64,000 bases of DNA from Frankiales bacterium (lineage in GTDB: Bacteria; Actinomycetota; Actinomycetes; Mycobacteriales; SCTD01), in the NCBI GenBank assembly GCA_025464695.1, contig JAODNQ010000003.1:3046-67045 (forward strand), written 5' to 3'. Position numbers and translations under genes: made by a program. A model generated the notes under the pieces. That model searched no databases and was not told the DNA's origin. It saw only the letters and a program-made list of their open reading frames with translations. Positions within the stretch are counted from its first letter, which is position 1, and every line of letters starts with the position of its first letter. Below, in pieces: positions 16,290 through 24,213 of the stretch.

Positions 16290-17087
16290 TCACGTGAACC
16301 GCGGAGGGCGCTTGTCGAGGAACGCGCGCATGCCCTCGCGTGCGTCCGGTCCGTCGAAGAGCGCCTCGACCCGGGAGACCTCGCCCCGCAGCCCCTCCTC
16401 GATCGTGGTCTCGAAGCTCTGGTCCACGAGCGCGACGACGTCCCTCAGCGCCGGCAGGGACAGCGCGGCCACGCGCGAGGCGAGCGCGACCGCATCGGCC
16501 TCCGCCTGCCCCGGCTCACTGACCCGGTCCACGAGTCCGATGTCGAGCGCGGCCTGGCCGTCGAGCAGACGCGCCGTGAGCATCAGGTCGAGCGCCCGTC
16601 CGCGCCCCACGTACCGAGGAAGACGCTGCGTGCCACCGGCGCTCGGGATCAGGCCGATCTTCGCCTCAGGCAGCCCGAGCCGCGCGGTCCGGGAGGCCAC
16701 GCGCAGGCTGCAGGCCAGCGCGAGCTCCAGACCGCCACCGAGGGCAGTCCCCTCGATGGCCGCGATGGTCGGGCAGGGCAACGCCGCGAGACGCTCGACC
16801 AGTGCCCGCAGGTGCCGGCCGTAGGCGACGAAGCCGTCCCGGTCGATGTCGACCATGGTCTTGATGTCCGCGCCGGCAGCGAAGACACCGGGCACCGCGG
16901 AGCCGAGGACGACGACCCGGGCTCGCTGCTCCTCAGCCTCGTCCAGCGCCCGACCGAGCGCGTCGAGCAGCCGGGGCGCGAGCGCGTTGACCGGGGCGTT
17001 CGCCATGCGGACGACGAGGACACCGTCGTCGGCGAGGGTGGACGTCGCCGCCGCAGTGTCGGCGTGGAGGTCCGTCGCCGCGGTCAC
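16290..17087 (-). CDS. Enoyl-CoA hydratase (crotonase fold; BadK-like position)
   Basis: 265 residues from the GTG at 17087, which overlaps the BadI-like stop as GTGA. Oxyanion-hole segments VFAAGADIKTM and AIEGTALGGGLELAL are seen, and both catalytic glutamates are present (GGGLELAL and LPEAKIGLIPSAGGTQRLPR), so it should be a true hydratase. BadK, which hydrates cyclohex-1-ene-1-carboxyl-CoA just before BadH and BadI, has the same size and the same LPExKxGLxPxAGGTQRLPR pattern, shared with many crotonases. The BadK role rests on the operon. Confidence 0.88.
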   Translation of the reverse strand: MTAATDLHADTAAATSTLADDGVLVVRMANAPVNALAPRLLDALGRALDEAEEQRARVVVLGSAVPGVFAAGADIKTMVDIDRDGFVAYGRHLRALVERLAALPCPTIAAIEGTALGGGLELALACSLRVASRTARLGLPEAKIGLIPSAGGTQRLPRYVGRGRALDLMLTARLLDGQAALDIGLVDRVSEPGQAEADAVALASRVAALSLPALRDVVALVDQSFETTIEEGLRGEVSRVEALFDGPDAREGMRAFLDKRPPRFT

Positions 17088-17869
17088 AGGTACTGGCCGA
17101 AGTCCGGCTTGCGCTTCTCCGAGAAGGCGAGCGCACCCTCCTTGGACTCGTCCGTGCCGGCGAACGTGTCCAGCCCGACCTCCGCCAGGAGGGCGAGGCC
17201 GGCCTGGTGCTCCGTGTCCGCGTTGAACCCCTTCTTCAGGAAGCGCAGGGCGGTCGGGCTGTAGTCCGCCATCTTCGCCACCCACTCCTTGGCCGTGGGG
17301 AGCAGGTCCTCCTTGGGGACGACCTTGTTGACCAGGCCCCAGTCCAGGGCCTGCGCGGCGGAGTACTTGTCGAGCAGGAACCAGATCTCGCGGGCCCGCT
17401 TCTCGCCGACCACCCGGGCCAGGTAGGACGCACCGAGACCGGCGTCGAAGGAACCGACACGAGGACCGCTCTGGGCGAACGTGGCGTGCTCAGCGGCGAT
17501 CGACAGGTCGCACACCACGTGCAGGACGTGCCCGCCCCCGATCGCGATGCCGTTCACCGCGGCGATCACAGGCATCGGCACGTCACGGATGAGCCGCTGC
17601 AGGTAGACGCCCTCGAAGAGGCCGTTCTCAGTGGGCCCGTAGTCCCCGGTCTCCGCCCGCTGCTTGACGTCACCGCCGACGCAGAACGCACGGTCTCCGG
17701 CGCCGGTCAGGATCACGCCCCGCACCGCCTTGTCGGCCCACGACCGCTTGAGCGCGTGGATCAGCTCCTCGGTGGTCTTCGCGCGGAAGGCGTTCATCCG
17801 GTCAGCCCGGTTGATCGTCAGGACGGCGGCGGGGCCGTCGACCTCGTAGGTGATGTCCTGGTAGTCCAT
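17084..17869 (-). CDS. badI: BadI-like 2-ketocyclohexanecarboxyl-CoA hydrolase
   Basis: 261 residues of the MenB/BadI branch of the crotonase family. Shared landmarks are RMNAFRAKTTEELIHAL (24-40), GAGDRAFCVGGD (56-67), GGGHVLHVVCDLSI (111-124), VGSFDAGLGASYLARVVG (138-155) with D142 in the catalytic-acid place, KRAREIW and the ending DESKEG...EKRKPDF. The last is BadI-like, and the length fits BadI (about 260) not MenB (about 285 with a longer tail). BadI opens 2-ketocyclohexanecarboxyl-CoA with water to give pimeloyl-CoA. It is the first gene of the ten-gene operon, with BadK- and BadH-like genes following. MenB remains the main alternative, but no other menaquinone gene is near. Confidence 0.83.
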   Translation of the reverse strand: MDYQDITYEVDGPAAVLTINRADRMNAFRAKTTEELIHALKRSWADKAVRGVILTGAGDRAFCVGGDVKQRAETGDYGPTENGLFEGVYLQRLIRDVPMPVIAAVNGIAIGGGHVLHVVCDLSIAAEHATFAQSGPRVGSFDAGLGASYLARVVGEKRAREIWFLLDKYSAAQALDWGLVNKVVPKEDLLPTAKEWVAKMADYSPTALRFLKKGFNADTEHQAGLALLAEVGLDTFAGTDESKEGALAFSEKRKPDFGQYL

Positions 17870-17899
17870 GGAGCGCGTGCCACCCTTCGCTGGTCTAAT

Positions 17900-17934
17900 G
17901 GTCTGATCTTAAACGCGGTCGGCCTGTGACGCAA
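17900..17934 (-). promoter_or_regulatory. Promoter and operator of the badI-like operon
   Basis: On the minus strand TTGCGT (17934-17929) and TAAGAT (17911-17906) are spaced by 17 bases. The sequence GATCAGACC (17908-17900), one mismatch from the palindrome GGTCAGACC, overlaps the -10 and is followed by a second half-site TTAGACCA. The badI-like ATG lies about 30 bases downstream. The geometry suggests repression by the FadR-type regulator at 3058-3840. Confidence 0.6.
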
Positions 17935-17947
17935 CAGCCACCCGGGG

Positions 17948-19201
17948 TCAGTCGTGCGTGCTCGCGCCGGCGTCGCCGCCGATGCGGAAGTCCGGCTCGT
18001 ACTTGCGGAACTCGCGGCGTGCGATCGACATCTTGTGGACCTCGTCAGGTCCGTCGGCGAGGCGGAGGGTCCGCATCTTCACGTACATGTAGGCGAGCGG
18101 CGTGAACTGCGTGACGCCCGCTGCTCCGTGCACCTGGATGGCCCGGTCAACGACCTCGAAGCAGATCTCGGGGACGGCGACCTTGATCCCGGCGATCTCC
18201 GTCGCGGCAGCCTTGTTGCCGACCGTGTCCATGAGGTGCGCCGCACGGAGCACGTACTCCCGCGCGAGGTCGATGCGCACGCGCGACTCGGCCACCCACT
18301 GCTGGATGGTGCCGCGGTGCGCGAGCCGCGTCCCGAACGTGCTCCGCACCAGGGAGCGCTTGACCATGAGCTCGAGGGCCCGTTCCGCGACGCCGATGGC
18401 CCGCATGCAGTGGTGGATCCGTCCCGGCCCCAGCCGGGCCTGGGCGATGGCGAAGCCGCCGCCCTGCTCCCCGAGCAGGTGGTCCACCGGCACGCGCACG
18501 TCGCGGTAGACGACCTCGGGGTGTCCCCCTCGCTCCTGGTAGCCGAAGACGTCGGGGAGGCGCCCGAACACGACGCCCGGCGTGTCCGTCGGGACGACGA
18601 TCATAGAGTGCCGACGGTTCCGGGGTGATTCCGGGTCGCTGACGCCCATCACGACCAGGAGACGACAGCGGTCGGCCTTGGCTCCGGACGTGAACCACTT
18701 GGTCCCGTTCAGGACGTAGTGGTCGCCGTCCCGCTCGATGCGGAGGGCGATGCTGGTCGCGTCGGAGGACGCGACGTCCGGTTCCGACATCGAGTAGGCG
18801 CTGCGGATCTCGCCGTCCAGGAGCGGACCGAGCCACCTCTCCTTGACGACGGCTGTCCCGTACTGCTGCAGGATCTCCATGTTGCCGGAGTCGGGCGGCT
18901 GGCAGTTGAGGACCTCGGAGGCGAACCAGACCTTGCCCAGCTGCTCGGAGACCGGGGCGTAGTCGAGGTTCGACAGCTGCGTTCCCGGGTGCTCCGGGTC
19001 GAGGTGCGGGAGGAACAGGTTCCACAGCCCCTCAGCCGCCGCCTTCGCCCGGAGCTCGTCGATCACCGGCGGTTGGACGTAGGGACCGACCTCCTCGAGC
19101 TCGGCGTAGTAGCGCTCCTCGTTCGGGTAGACGTGCTGGTCCATGAACTGCTTCACCGACTCGAGCACCCGCTCGCCCTCGGCACTGAACTCGTACGGCA
19201 T
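17948..19201 (-). CDS. ACAD10/11-like acyl-CoA dehydrogenase
   Basis: 417 residues from the ATG at 19201. The FAD/substrate regions SAYSMSEPDVASSDATSI, LNGTKWFTSGAKADRC, LLVVMGVSDPES and SMIVVPTDTPGV are characteristic of the ACAD11-like branch. The C-terminal part has IQVHGAAGVTQFTPLAYMY and DGPDEVHKMSIARREF. In that branch the dehydrogenase acts on phosphorylated 4-hydroxyacyl-CoA made by a partner kinase of the APH fold; such a kinase is encoded at 15230-16282. It follows livF by 67 bases in the same direction, so it is probably made with the importer. Substrate unproven. Confidence 0.9.
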   Translation of the reverse strand: MPYEFSAEGERVLESVKQFMDQHVYPNEERYYAELEEVGPYVQPPVIDELRAKAAAEGLWNLFLPHLDPEHPGTQLSNLDYAPVSEQLGKVWFASEVLNCQPPDSGNMEILQQYGTAVVKERWLGPLLDGEIRSAYSMSEPDVASSDATSIALRIERDGDHYVLNGTKWFTSGAKADRCRLLVVMGVSDPESPRNRRHSMIVVPTDTPGVVFGRLPDVFGYQERGGHPEVVYRDVRVPVDHLLGEQGGGFAIAQARLGPGRIHHCMRAIGVAERALELMVKRSLVRSTFGTRLAHRGTIQQWVAESRVRIDLAREYVLRAAHLMDTVGNKAAATEIAGIKVAVPEICFEVVDRAIQVHGAAGVTQFTPLAYMYVKMRTLRLADGPDEVHKMSIARREFRKYEPDFRIGGDAGASTHD

Positions 19202-19268
19202 GGCACCATCCCTGTCGTCGTTGCGGTCAGTACGGCGAGCCCGTCCTCCGGGTCCCGCAGGGGTCGGT

Positions 19269-20012
19269 CTAGACCGGCGCGTCGACCTGGGCACCGAGGA
19301 AGGCGCTCGCGACGGCCGGGTCGGCAGCGACCTCGTCCGCCGCGCCGTGTCGGACGACCCGCCCGTTGGCGAACACGTAGGCGTAAGTGGCCACTCGGAG
19401 CACAGCGGCGGCGTTCTGCTCCACCACCAGGATGGAGATGCCACGGGCGTTGATGACCTGGAGGGCGTCCATGACCCGGTCGACCATGATCGGTGCCAGG
19501 CCCATGGAGGGCTCGTCCATCAGGATCACGCGCGGGTCGGACACGAGCGCGCGACCGAAGGCCAGCATCTCCTGCTCGCCGCCGCTGAGCAGACCGGCAG
19601 GGACTGCTCGCCGCTCACCGAGGACCGGGAACATGTCGTACACCTCGTCCACCGCGGCTGCCACCGCGGCGCGCCCTTTGCGCGTGTGGGCGCCCAGCAG
19701 GAGGTTCTCCTCGACGCTGAGCGGGGCGAAGACCCGCCGTCCCTCGGGGACGAGGACCATGCCGTCCCTGACCACGCGGTGCGGTGCGCGGAACGGTCGC
19801 GGCTCGCCGAAGAGAGTGACCTTGCCCGACACCTGGCCCGGGCAGACACCGGCCAGGGCCGTCAGCAGGGACGTCTTGCCCGCGCCGTTGGCCCCGAGCA
19901 CCGCCACGATGCCGCCCTGCGGCACCGACAGCGACACGTCCTGGACAGCGCACACCAGTCCGTAGCGGACGTTGATGTCCTGCAGCTCCAGAGCGTGCGG
20001 CACGACCGTCAT
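19269..20012 (-). CDS. livF: Branched-chain amino acid-type ABC transporter, ATPase LivF
   Basis: 247 residues from ATG 20012, which overlaps the LivG stop (TGATG); a GTG at 20015 is directly before it. Walker A GANGAGKTS, the signature LLSGGEQEML and Walker B RVILMDEPSMGLAP are intact, and VEQNAAAVLRVA is the usual LivF H-loop region, though His is replaced by Asn/Gln there as in LivF proteins. It powers uptake with LivG through LivHM. In this island the likely cargo is an organic (aromatic, alicyclic or acyl) acid rather than an amino acid, as for related importers in degradation clusters. Confidence 0.92.
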   Translation of the reverse strand: MTVVPHALELQDINVRYGLVCAVQDVSLSVPQGGIVAVLGANGAGKTSLLTALAGVCPGQVSGKVTLFGEPRPFRAPHRVVRDGMVLVPEGRRVFAPLSVEENLLLGAHTRKGRAAVAAAVDEVYDMFPVLGERRAVPAGLLSGGEQEMLAFGRALVSDPRVILMDEPSMGLAPIMVDRVMDALQVINARGISILVVEQNAAAVLRVATYAYVFANGRVVRHGAADEVAADPAVASAFLGAQVDAPV

Positions 20013-20830
20013 CACACGACCTCCTCGACGACGCCGACAGGGGGACCGCCCTCGACCAGCGACGCGTGGCCGAGGTAGGCCTCACGCACGGCGGGGACGT
20101 GGATGACCTCGCGTGCGGTGCCGTGAGCGATGACCTTGCCGAAGTTCAGGACGTAGGCGAGGTCGCAGACACGGTGGATCGTGGCGAGGTCGTGCTCGAC
20201 GAGGACCTGCGTGAGACCGTCCTCGCTCAGCGAGCGGATGATGTCGGACACCTCGCGCCGTTCCGCGTCGTTCATGCCGGCCACGGGCTCGTCCAGGAGG
20301 AGCAGCTTCGGTCTGGTGGCGAGCGCGCGGGCGATCTCGACGCGCCGCTGCATCCCGTACGGCAGCTCCAGCGGTCCGGCGTCGGCGTGGTCGAGCATCC
20401 CGACGCGGTCAAGGGCCTGCTCCGCCACGGCGCGCGAGTCGCGCTCGCTCACGCGGGACCGGCGCACGTCCAGCCACGAGCGCAGCAGGCTCCTCGGGGC
20501 CGTGTGGAAGTCGGCGCCGATCATGACGTTCTCCCGTACCGACAGGTGCCCCAGCAGCCGCATCGCCTGGAAGGTGCGCGCGATGCCTGCCCGGCTGGCC
20601 ACGTCGGGGGCGGCCCGCGTGAGGTCGACCCCGTCGAACTGCAGCCGGCCGGCGTTCACGGGAACCAGCCGGGACACGGCGCCGAGCAGAGTGGTCTTGC
20701 CCGAGCCGTTGGGCCCGATGAGGCCGCACACGACGCCGCGGGGCACCGTCAGCGAGACGTCGTTCACAGCCTTGACCGCGCCGAAGTGGACGGCGATGCC
20801 GGTGAGGTCCAGCAGGGGTGTGGTCGTCAC
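20012..20830 (-). CDS. livG: Branched-chain amino acid-type ABC transporter, ATPase LivG
   Basis: 272 residues from GTG 20830 (GTGA overlap with livM). Walker A is GPNGSGKTT, the Q-loop region ARTFQAMRLLGHLSVREN is the LivG pattern, the signature is weakened to LPYGMQRRVEIARAL, Walker B is LLLLDEPVAGMN and the H-loop is VEHDLATIHRVCD. The C-terminal extension typical of LivG (GTAREVIHVPAVREAYLG) is present. Forms a heterodimeric ATPase with LivF on the inner face of the membrane. Confidence 0.93.
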   Translation of the reverse strand: MTTTPLLDLTGIAVHFGAVKAVNDVSLTVPRGVVCGLIGPNGSGKTTLLGAVSRLVPVNAGRLQFDGVDLTRAAPDVASRAGIARTFQAMRLLGHLSVRENVMIGADFHTAPRSLLRSWLDVRRSRVSERDSRAVAEQALDRVGMLDHADAGPLELPYGMQRRVEIARALATRPKLLLLDEPVAGMNDAERREVSDIIRSLSEDGLTQVLVEHDLATIHRVCDLAYVLNFGKVIAHGTAREVIHVPAVREAYLGHASLVEGGPPVGVVEEVV

Positions 20831-21777
20831 CGGACCGCCATCCGCTCGTCCGCGGACGCTGCCGCCTCGGCCTGCACGGGGACGAGCGGAGGCTGGGCGG
20901 GCGTCGCCCGGTGCGCGGCCCTCACACGCCGCAGCCCTCTGGACGCCTGCCCGAGCGCGCTGATGAGGCCACCGGGCGCGTACGTGGCAACGACGACCAT
21001 GGCCAGGCCGTAGACGAGTGGCCACTGGTCGCCGAGGAAGCGCAGTTCCAGCGGGACCCAGACGATCAAGACGGCGCCGAGTGCCGCCCCGCGCCAGGAG
21101 CCCGCTCCCCCGATGATGACCATGGCGAGCGCCAGGATGAGGGAGTGGAAACCGACGTCGCTGGGGCTGATCGCGTTGAAGGTCAGCGCGTGCAGTGAGC
21201 CGGCGAGGGACCCGATCGCGGCAGACAGCACGAAGGCCATGCGCCCCACGCGCTGCGGGTCGACACCGGAGGTCTGTGTGACGGCGGGATCCTCGCGGCA
21301 CATGTCGAACATGCGGCCGATGGGGCCGCGCTCCAGGAGGCTCAGTGCACCGATCACCACGACCAGCGCGACGACCATCCCGCTGGTGGTGACGACGGCC
21401 GGGATCCCGTAGAGGCCGAGCGCCCCGCCGGTCACCGAGTCCCAGTTGAGCGCGACCACTCCGACCATGAGGTCGAAGGCGAGGGTCGCCATCGCGAGGT
21501 ACAGCCCCTGCAGCCGCACCAGGACGCGGGCCAGGAGCCACCCCCCCGCCGCAGACGCCAGCGTCGCGACCACGATCGCGGCGAGCGCGGGCCAGCCCTC
21601 CTTGACGAGGTAGGCCGAGCAGTAGGTCGAGGCCTGGTAGAAGCCGACGCTGGCGAGGCTGAAGATGCCCGCGCGCAACGCCACCTGCACGCTGCAGGCG
21701 AGGATGACGGAGACCACGGTCTCCTGCAGGAAGAGCTCGTTGCTGCTGAACCAGGCACCGGGGTCCACGGCCCTCAC
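20827..21777 (-). CDS. livM: Branched-chain amino acid-type ABC transporter, permease LivM
   Basis: 316 residues from GTG 21777, which overlaps the livH stop as GTGA; longer readings would run into livH. About eight to nine hydrophobic segments are seen, with the permease landmark LVILALAMVIIGGAGSWRGAALGA near the middle-C-terminal part split over two helices. The C-terminal tail after residue 280 is basic and Ala/Pro-rich and likely cytoplasmic. Pairs with LivH to form the channel. Confidence 0.9.
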   Translation of the reverse strand: MRAVDPGAWFSSNELFLQETVVSVILACSVQVALRAGIFSLASVGFYQASTYCSAYLVKEGWPALAAIVVATLASAAGGWLLARVLVRLQGLYLAMATLAFDLMVGVVALNWDSVTGGALGLYGIPAVVTTSGMVVALVVVIGALSLLERGPIGRMFDMCREDPAVTQTSGVDPQRVGRMAFVLSAAIGSLAGSLHALTFNAISPSDVGFHSLILALAMVIIGGAGSWRGAALGAVLIVWVPLELRFLGDQWPLVYGLAMVVVATYAPGGLISALGQASRGLRRVRAAHRATPAQPPLVPVQAEAAASADERMAVR

Positions 21778-22655
21778 ACCCTGACCGCGAGCTGCTTGGA
21801 GAACAGGCCGGACGGCCGGTAGACCAGGAAGACGAGGATGAGCAGGAAGGCGACGCCGGTCTGGAACTCGCTGGGCCCGTACGCCACCACCGCCGTCTGC
21901 GCGACAGCCAGTCCGTACGAGACGATCGCCGCCCCCGGCACGCTGCCGACGCCGCCGACCACCAGGATCGCGAAGGCGGAGACCATGTAAGCCTCCCCCG
22001 TCCCGACCGTCATGCCCGAGCTGTTGAAGGCGAGGAGCGCGCCGGCCAGCCCCGCGAGCGCTCCGCTCACGAACATGGTGCAGATGGCCAGCCAGGCGAC
22101 GTTGATCCCCATGAGCCCAGCGGTCAGGGGGTCGACCGCGACGGCGCGCACGGCCCGCCCGTTGCGCCACCGGGTTATTCCGGAGTGCAGGACCGCCGCG
22201 ACGACGGCGCTGACGACGACGATGACGACGTCGACGCTCGAGAACCGCACGCCTGCGACGTCGTAGATCGTGGGCGTGACGGCGGTCTGGCTGAACATCT
22301 GCCCGTCTGTGCGCTGGTCGATCAGGTGTCCGATGACCGTCGCGCCGCCGAGGCTCGACACGAGGACGCCGAACTCGGCCTGTCGCTTGCTGCCGCTACG
22401 GGTACGGATCCGTCCGAAGGCACACACCTCGAGCGCGGCGGCCACCAGACCGCAGCCGGCCATCGCGACCAGGACGACCAGCACGGGGGACGAGGTGTGA
22501 AGGCTCGTCTCGTAGGCGGCGTAGGCACCGAACACGAAGACGGCACCGTGGGCCAGGTTGAGGACGTCGAGCGTCCCCCAGGCGAGCGACAGCCCTAGCG
22601 AGAAGAGCAGGAACACCGAGCCGAGCACCATCGCGTTCAGCAGCTGCTGCAGCAC
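21774..22655 (-). CDS. livH: Branched-chain amino acid-type ABC transporter, permease LivH
   Basis: 293 residues from a GTG. Begins QQLLNAMVLGSVFLLFSLGL, the standard LivH first helix, followed by NLAHGAVFVFGAYAAY and, near the C terminus, FAILVVGGVGSVPGAAIV, the conserved cytoplasmic coupling loop. Some eight membrane segments are likely. Lies 48 bases after livK. Confidence 0.92.
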   Translation of the reverse strand: MLQQLLNAMVLGSVFLLFSLGLSLAWGTLDVLNLAHGAVFVFGAYAAYETSLHTSSPVLVVLVAMAGCGLVAAALEVCAFGRIRTRSGSKRQAEFGVLVSSLGGATVIGHLIDQRTDGQMFSQTAVTPTIYDVAGVRFSSVDVVIVVVSAVVAAVLHSGITRWRNGRAVRAVAVDPLTAGLMGINVAWLAICTMFVSGALAGLAGALLAFNSSGMTVGTGEAYMVSAFAILVVGGVGSVPGAAIVSYGLAVAQTAVVAYGPSEFQTGVAFLLILVFLVYRPSGLFSKQLAVRV

Positions 22656-22703
22656 GTCCTCATCACCCCCGTCCAGCGCTCGTCGTCCTCGGCCCGACGA
22701 TCA

Positions 22704-23879
22704 CTACTTCTGGACCGAGACGACGCCGTCCTGGATCACCAGGTCGTAGGCGGGGCTCTCGAGCTGTCGTCCGCCCGGACCGGTGAACGTGACCGCGCCG
22801 CCCGGCGACGCGAAGCCCGACGCAGCAACGGTCTTCATGGCGGCCACGAGTGCCTTGCCGTCGGCCGACTTGGCCTCGGCGAGCGCCTGCGCGATGAAGC
22901 GCACGGAGTTGAAGCCGTCGAGCGCCGGATAGTGCGGCGTCACGTCGGGGCTCGTCGCCGTGACGTGCTTCGCGAAGTCCTTGCTCAACTGCGAGTCCAC
23001 GTCCGGTGCCCACTGTCCCTGGAACTCCAGGCCGTTCACCGCCTTGCCCGCGGCCGGAGCGCTGACGTCAGCACCTGCGTTCGCGAAGACCCGGCCCTTG
23101 TAGCCCAGGGCGCGCAGCTCGCTCACCAGGGCCGGCAGCTGCGTGCCTCCGCTCATGATCCCGATAGCGTCGGGAGAGCCGTTCATCGCCTTCGTGGCGA
23201 CGACTCGGCTGTCGGTCGCCGTGAGCGTCGTCGAGACGCTCGCCAGCAGGTCGCCGCCCGCCGCGGGGACGGTCTTCGCGATCGCCTTGTTCAGGTTCAC
23301 CGTCGTGTCGTTGTCGCTCGCGTAGATGACCGTCACCTTGGGGTCGTCCTTGACGAGGCGCTGCACGTAGGAGGTGAGGAGCACCGTCTGCGGGGTCGTC
23401 ATCGAGTAGACGTACTCCCCCAGCGCGGGCAGGTGCGGTCCGGGCGCCGTCGTCGCGAGGAAAGGGACCCCGGCCTTGTTCGCGATGGGCGCGGCGGCAA
23501 GAGCCTCGTTGCTGATGGGCGAGCCGATGACGGCGACGACCCCGTCGCGGGTCGCCTTCTGAGTGGAGCTGGCCGAGTTCGTCGCCTGCGAGGCGGTGTC
23601 CTCGACCTTGACCTCGATCCTCGACTGCCCCAGCACACCCGAGTCCTCGATGTAGGAGACGCCCGCCTCGACGCCGGCAACGACCTGAGCGCCGAAGGTC
23701 GCGAGGGGTCCGGTGGTCGGCACGATGACGCTGATCGGGAGGGTCGCGGGGAGAGCCTTGCTGGCAGCGGCCGTGGTAGCGGTGCTGGAGTCCGAGCCAC
23801 AGCCGGTCAGAGCGAGCGCGAGAGCCGCGGTCACCGTGCCCGCGAGCAGCTGGGGGGAGGGGGAGAGTCGGGGGTGCAT
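22704..23879 (-). CDS. livK: Branched-chain amino acid-type ABC transporter, substrate-binding lipoprotein
   Basis: 391 residues. The N terminus has a lipoprotein signal with lipobox ALTGCGSD (C27), so it is anchored outside the membrane. The type I periplasmic-binding fold follows: ISVIVPTTGPLATFGAQVV, VVAVIGSPISNEALAAAPIA, VPFLATTAPGP and VTVIYASDNDTTVNL. This protein captures the solute and would define the substrate. It is the first gene of the liv-ACAD operon, with a leader of about 95 bases after the predicted promoter. Confidence 0.92.
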   Translation of the reverse strand: MHPRLSPSPQLLAGTVTAALALALTGCGSDSSTATTAAASKALPATLPISVIVPTTGPLATFGAQVVAGVEAGVSYIEDSGVLGQSRIEVKVEDTASQATNSASSTQKATRDGVVAVIGSPISNEALAAAPIANKAGVPFLATTAPGPHLPALGEYVYSMTTPQTVLLTSYVQRLVKDDPKVTVIYASDNDTTVNLNKAIAKTVPAAGGDLLASVSTTLTATDSRVVATKAMNGSPDAIGIMSGGTQLPALVSELRALGYKGRVFANAGADVSAPAAGKAVNGLEFQGQWAPDVDSQLSKDFAKHVTATSPDVTPHYPALDGFNSVRFIAQALAEAKSADGKALVAAMKTVAASGFASPGGAVTFTGPGGRQLESPAYDLVIQDGVVSVQK

Positions 23880-23974
23880 GGGACGTCGTCCTGTCTCTGC
23901 GAGAGGTGGCTCGATCGGTCCGCCAGCGGGGTCACTCGGGGCAGTTGGTGATGTGGACCACTGTGGGCTGCGTC

Positions 23975-24014
23975 ACCGTAGGGCTCGCGCGCCTGGGGTG
24001 CAATAGGTCTGACC
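23975..24014 (-). promoter_or_regulatory. Promoter and operator of the liv operon
   Basis: Minus strand TTGCAC (24003-23998) and TACGGT (23980-23975), spacing 17. The perfect palindrome GGTCTGACC (24006-24014) with AT-rich flanks sits just upstream of the -35, unlike the two other operons where the site covers the -10. The rest of the 334-base gap (23880-24213) shows nothing else that I recognise. Confidence 0.55.
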
Positions 24015-24213
24015 AATAACTTTCGCCGGGTCCGCGTGGTGCATCGCGCCCCGGTTCAACGAGGAGCCGCTCTGCTGATCCCTGCGACGCGGACGCGCGT
24101 CCAGACACTGCGGACGCGACCTCCGAGCGTGCCGGTGCCGCCGCGTCGGTGTTCCTAGGTGCCCAGCTCCTGACCGGCCGCTGCCGGTCGTGCCGAGCTC
24201 GCGGAGCTCCGCC

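Noticed and set aside
17084..17869. MenB (dihydroxynaphthoyl-CoA synthase) as identity of the BadI-like protein
   Set aside because: MenB shares much of the sequence, but length (261), the DES-EG-EKRKP C terminus and BadH/BadK-like neighbours favour BadI. Not fully excluded.
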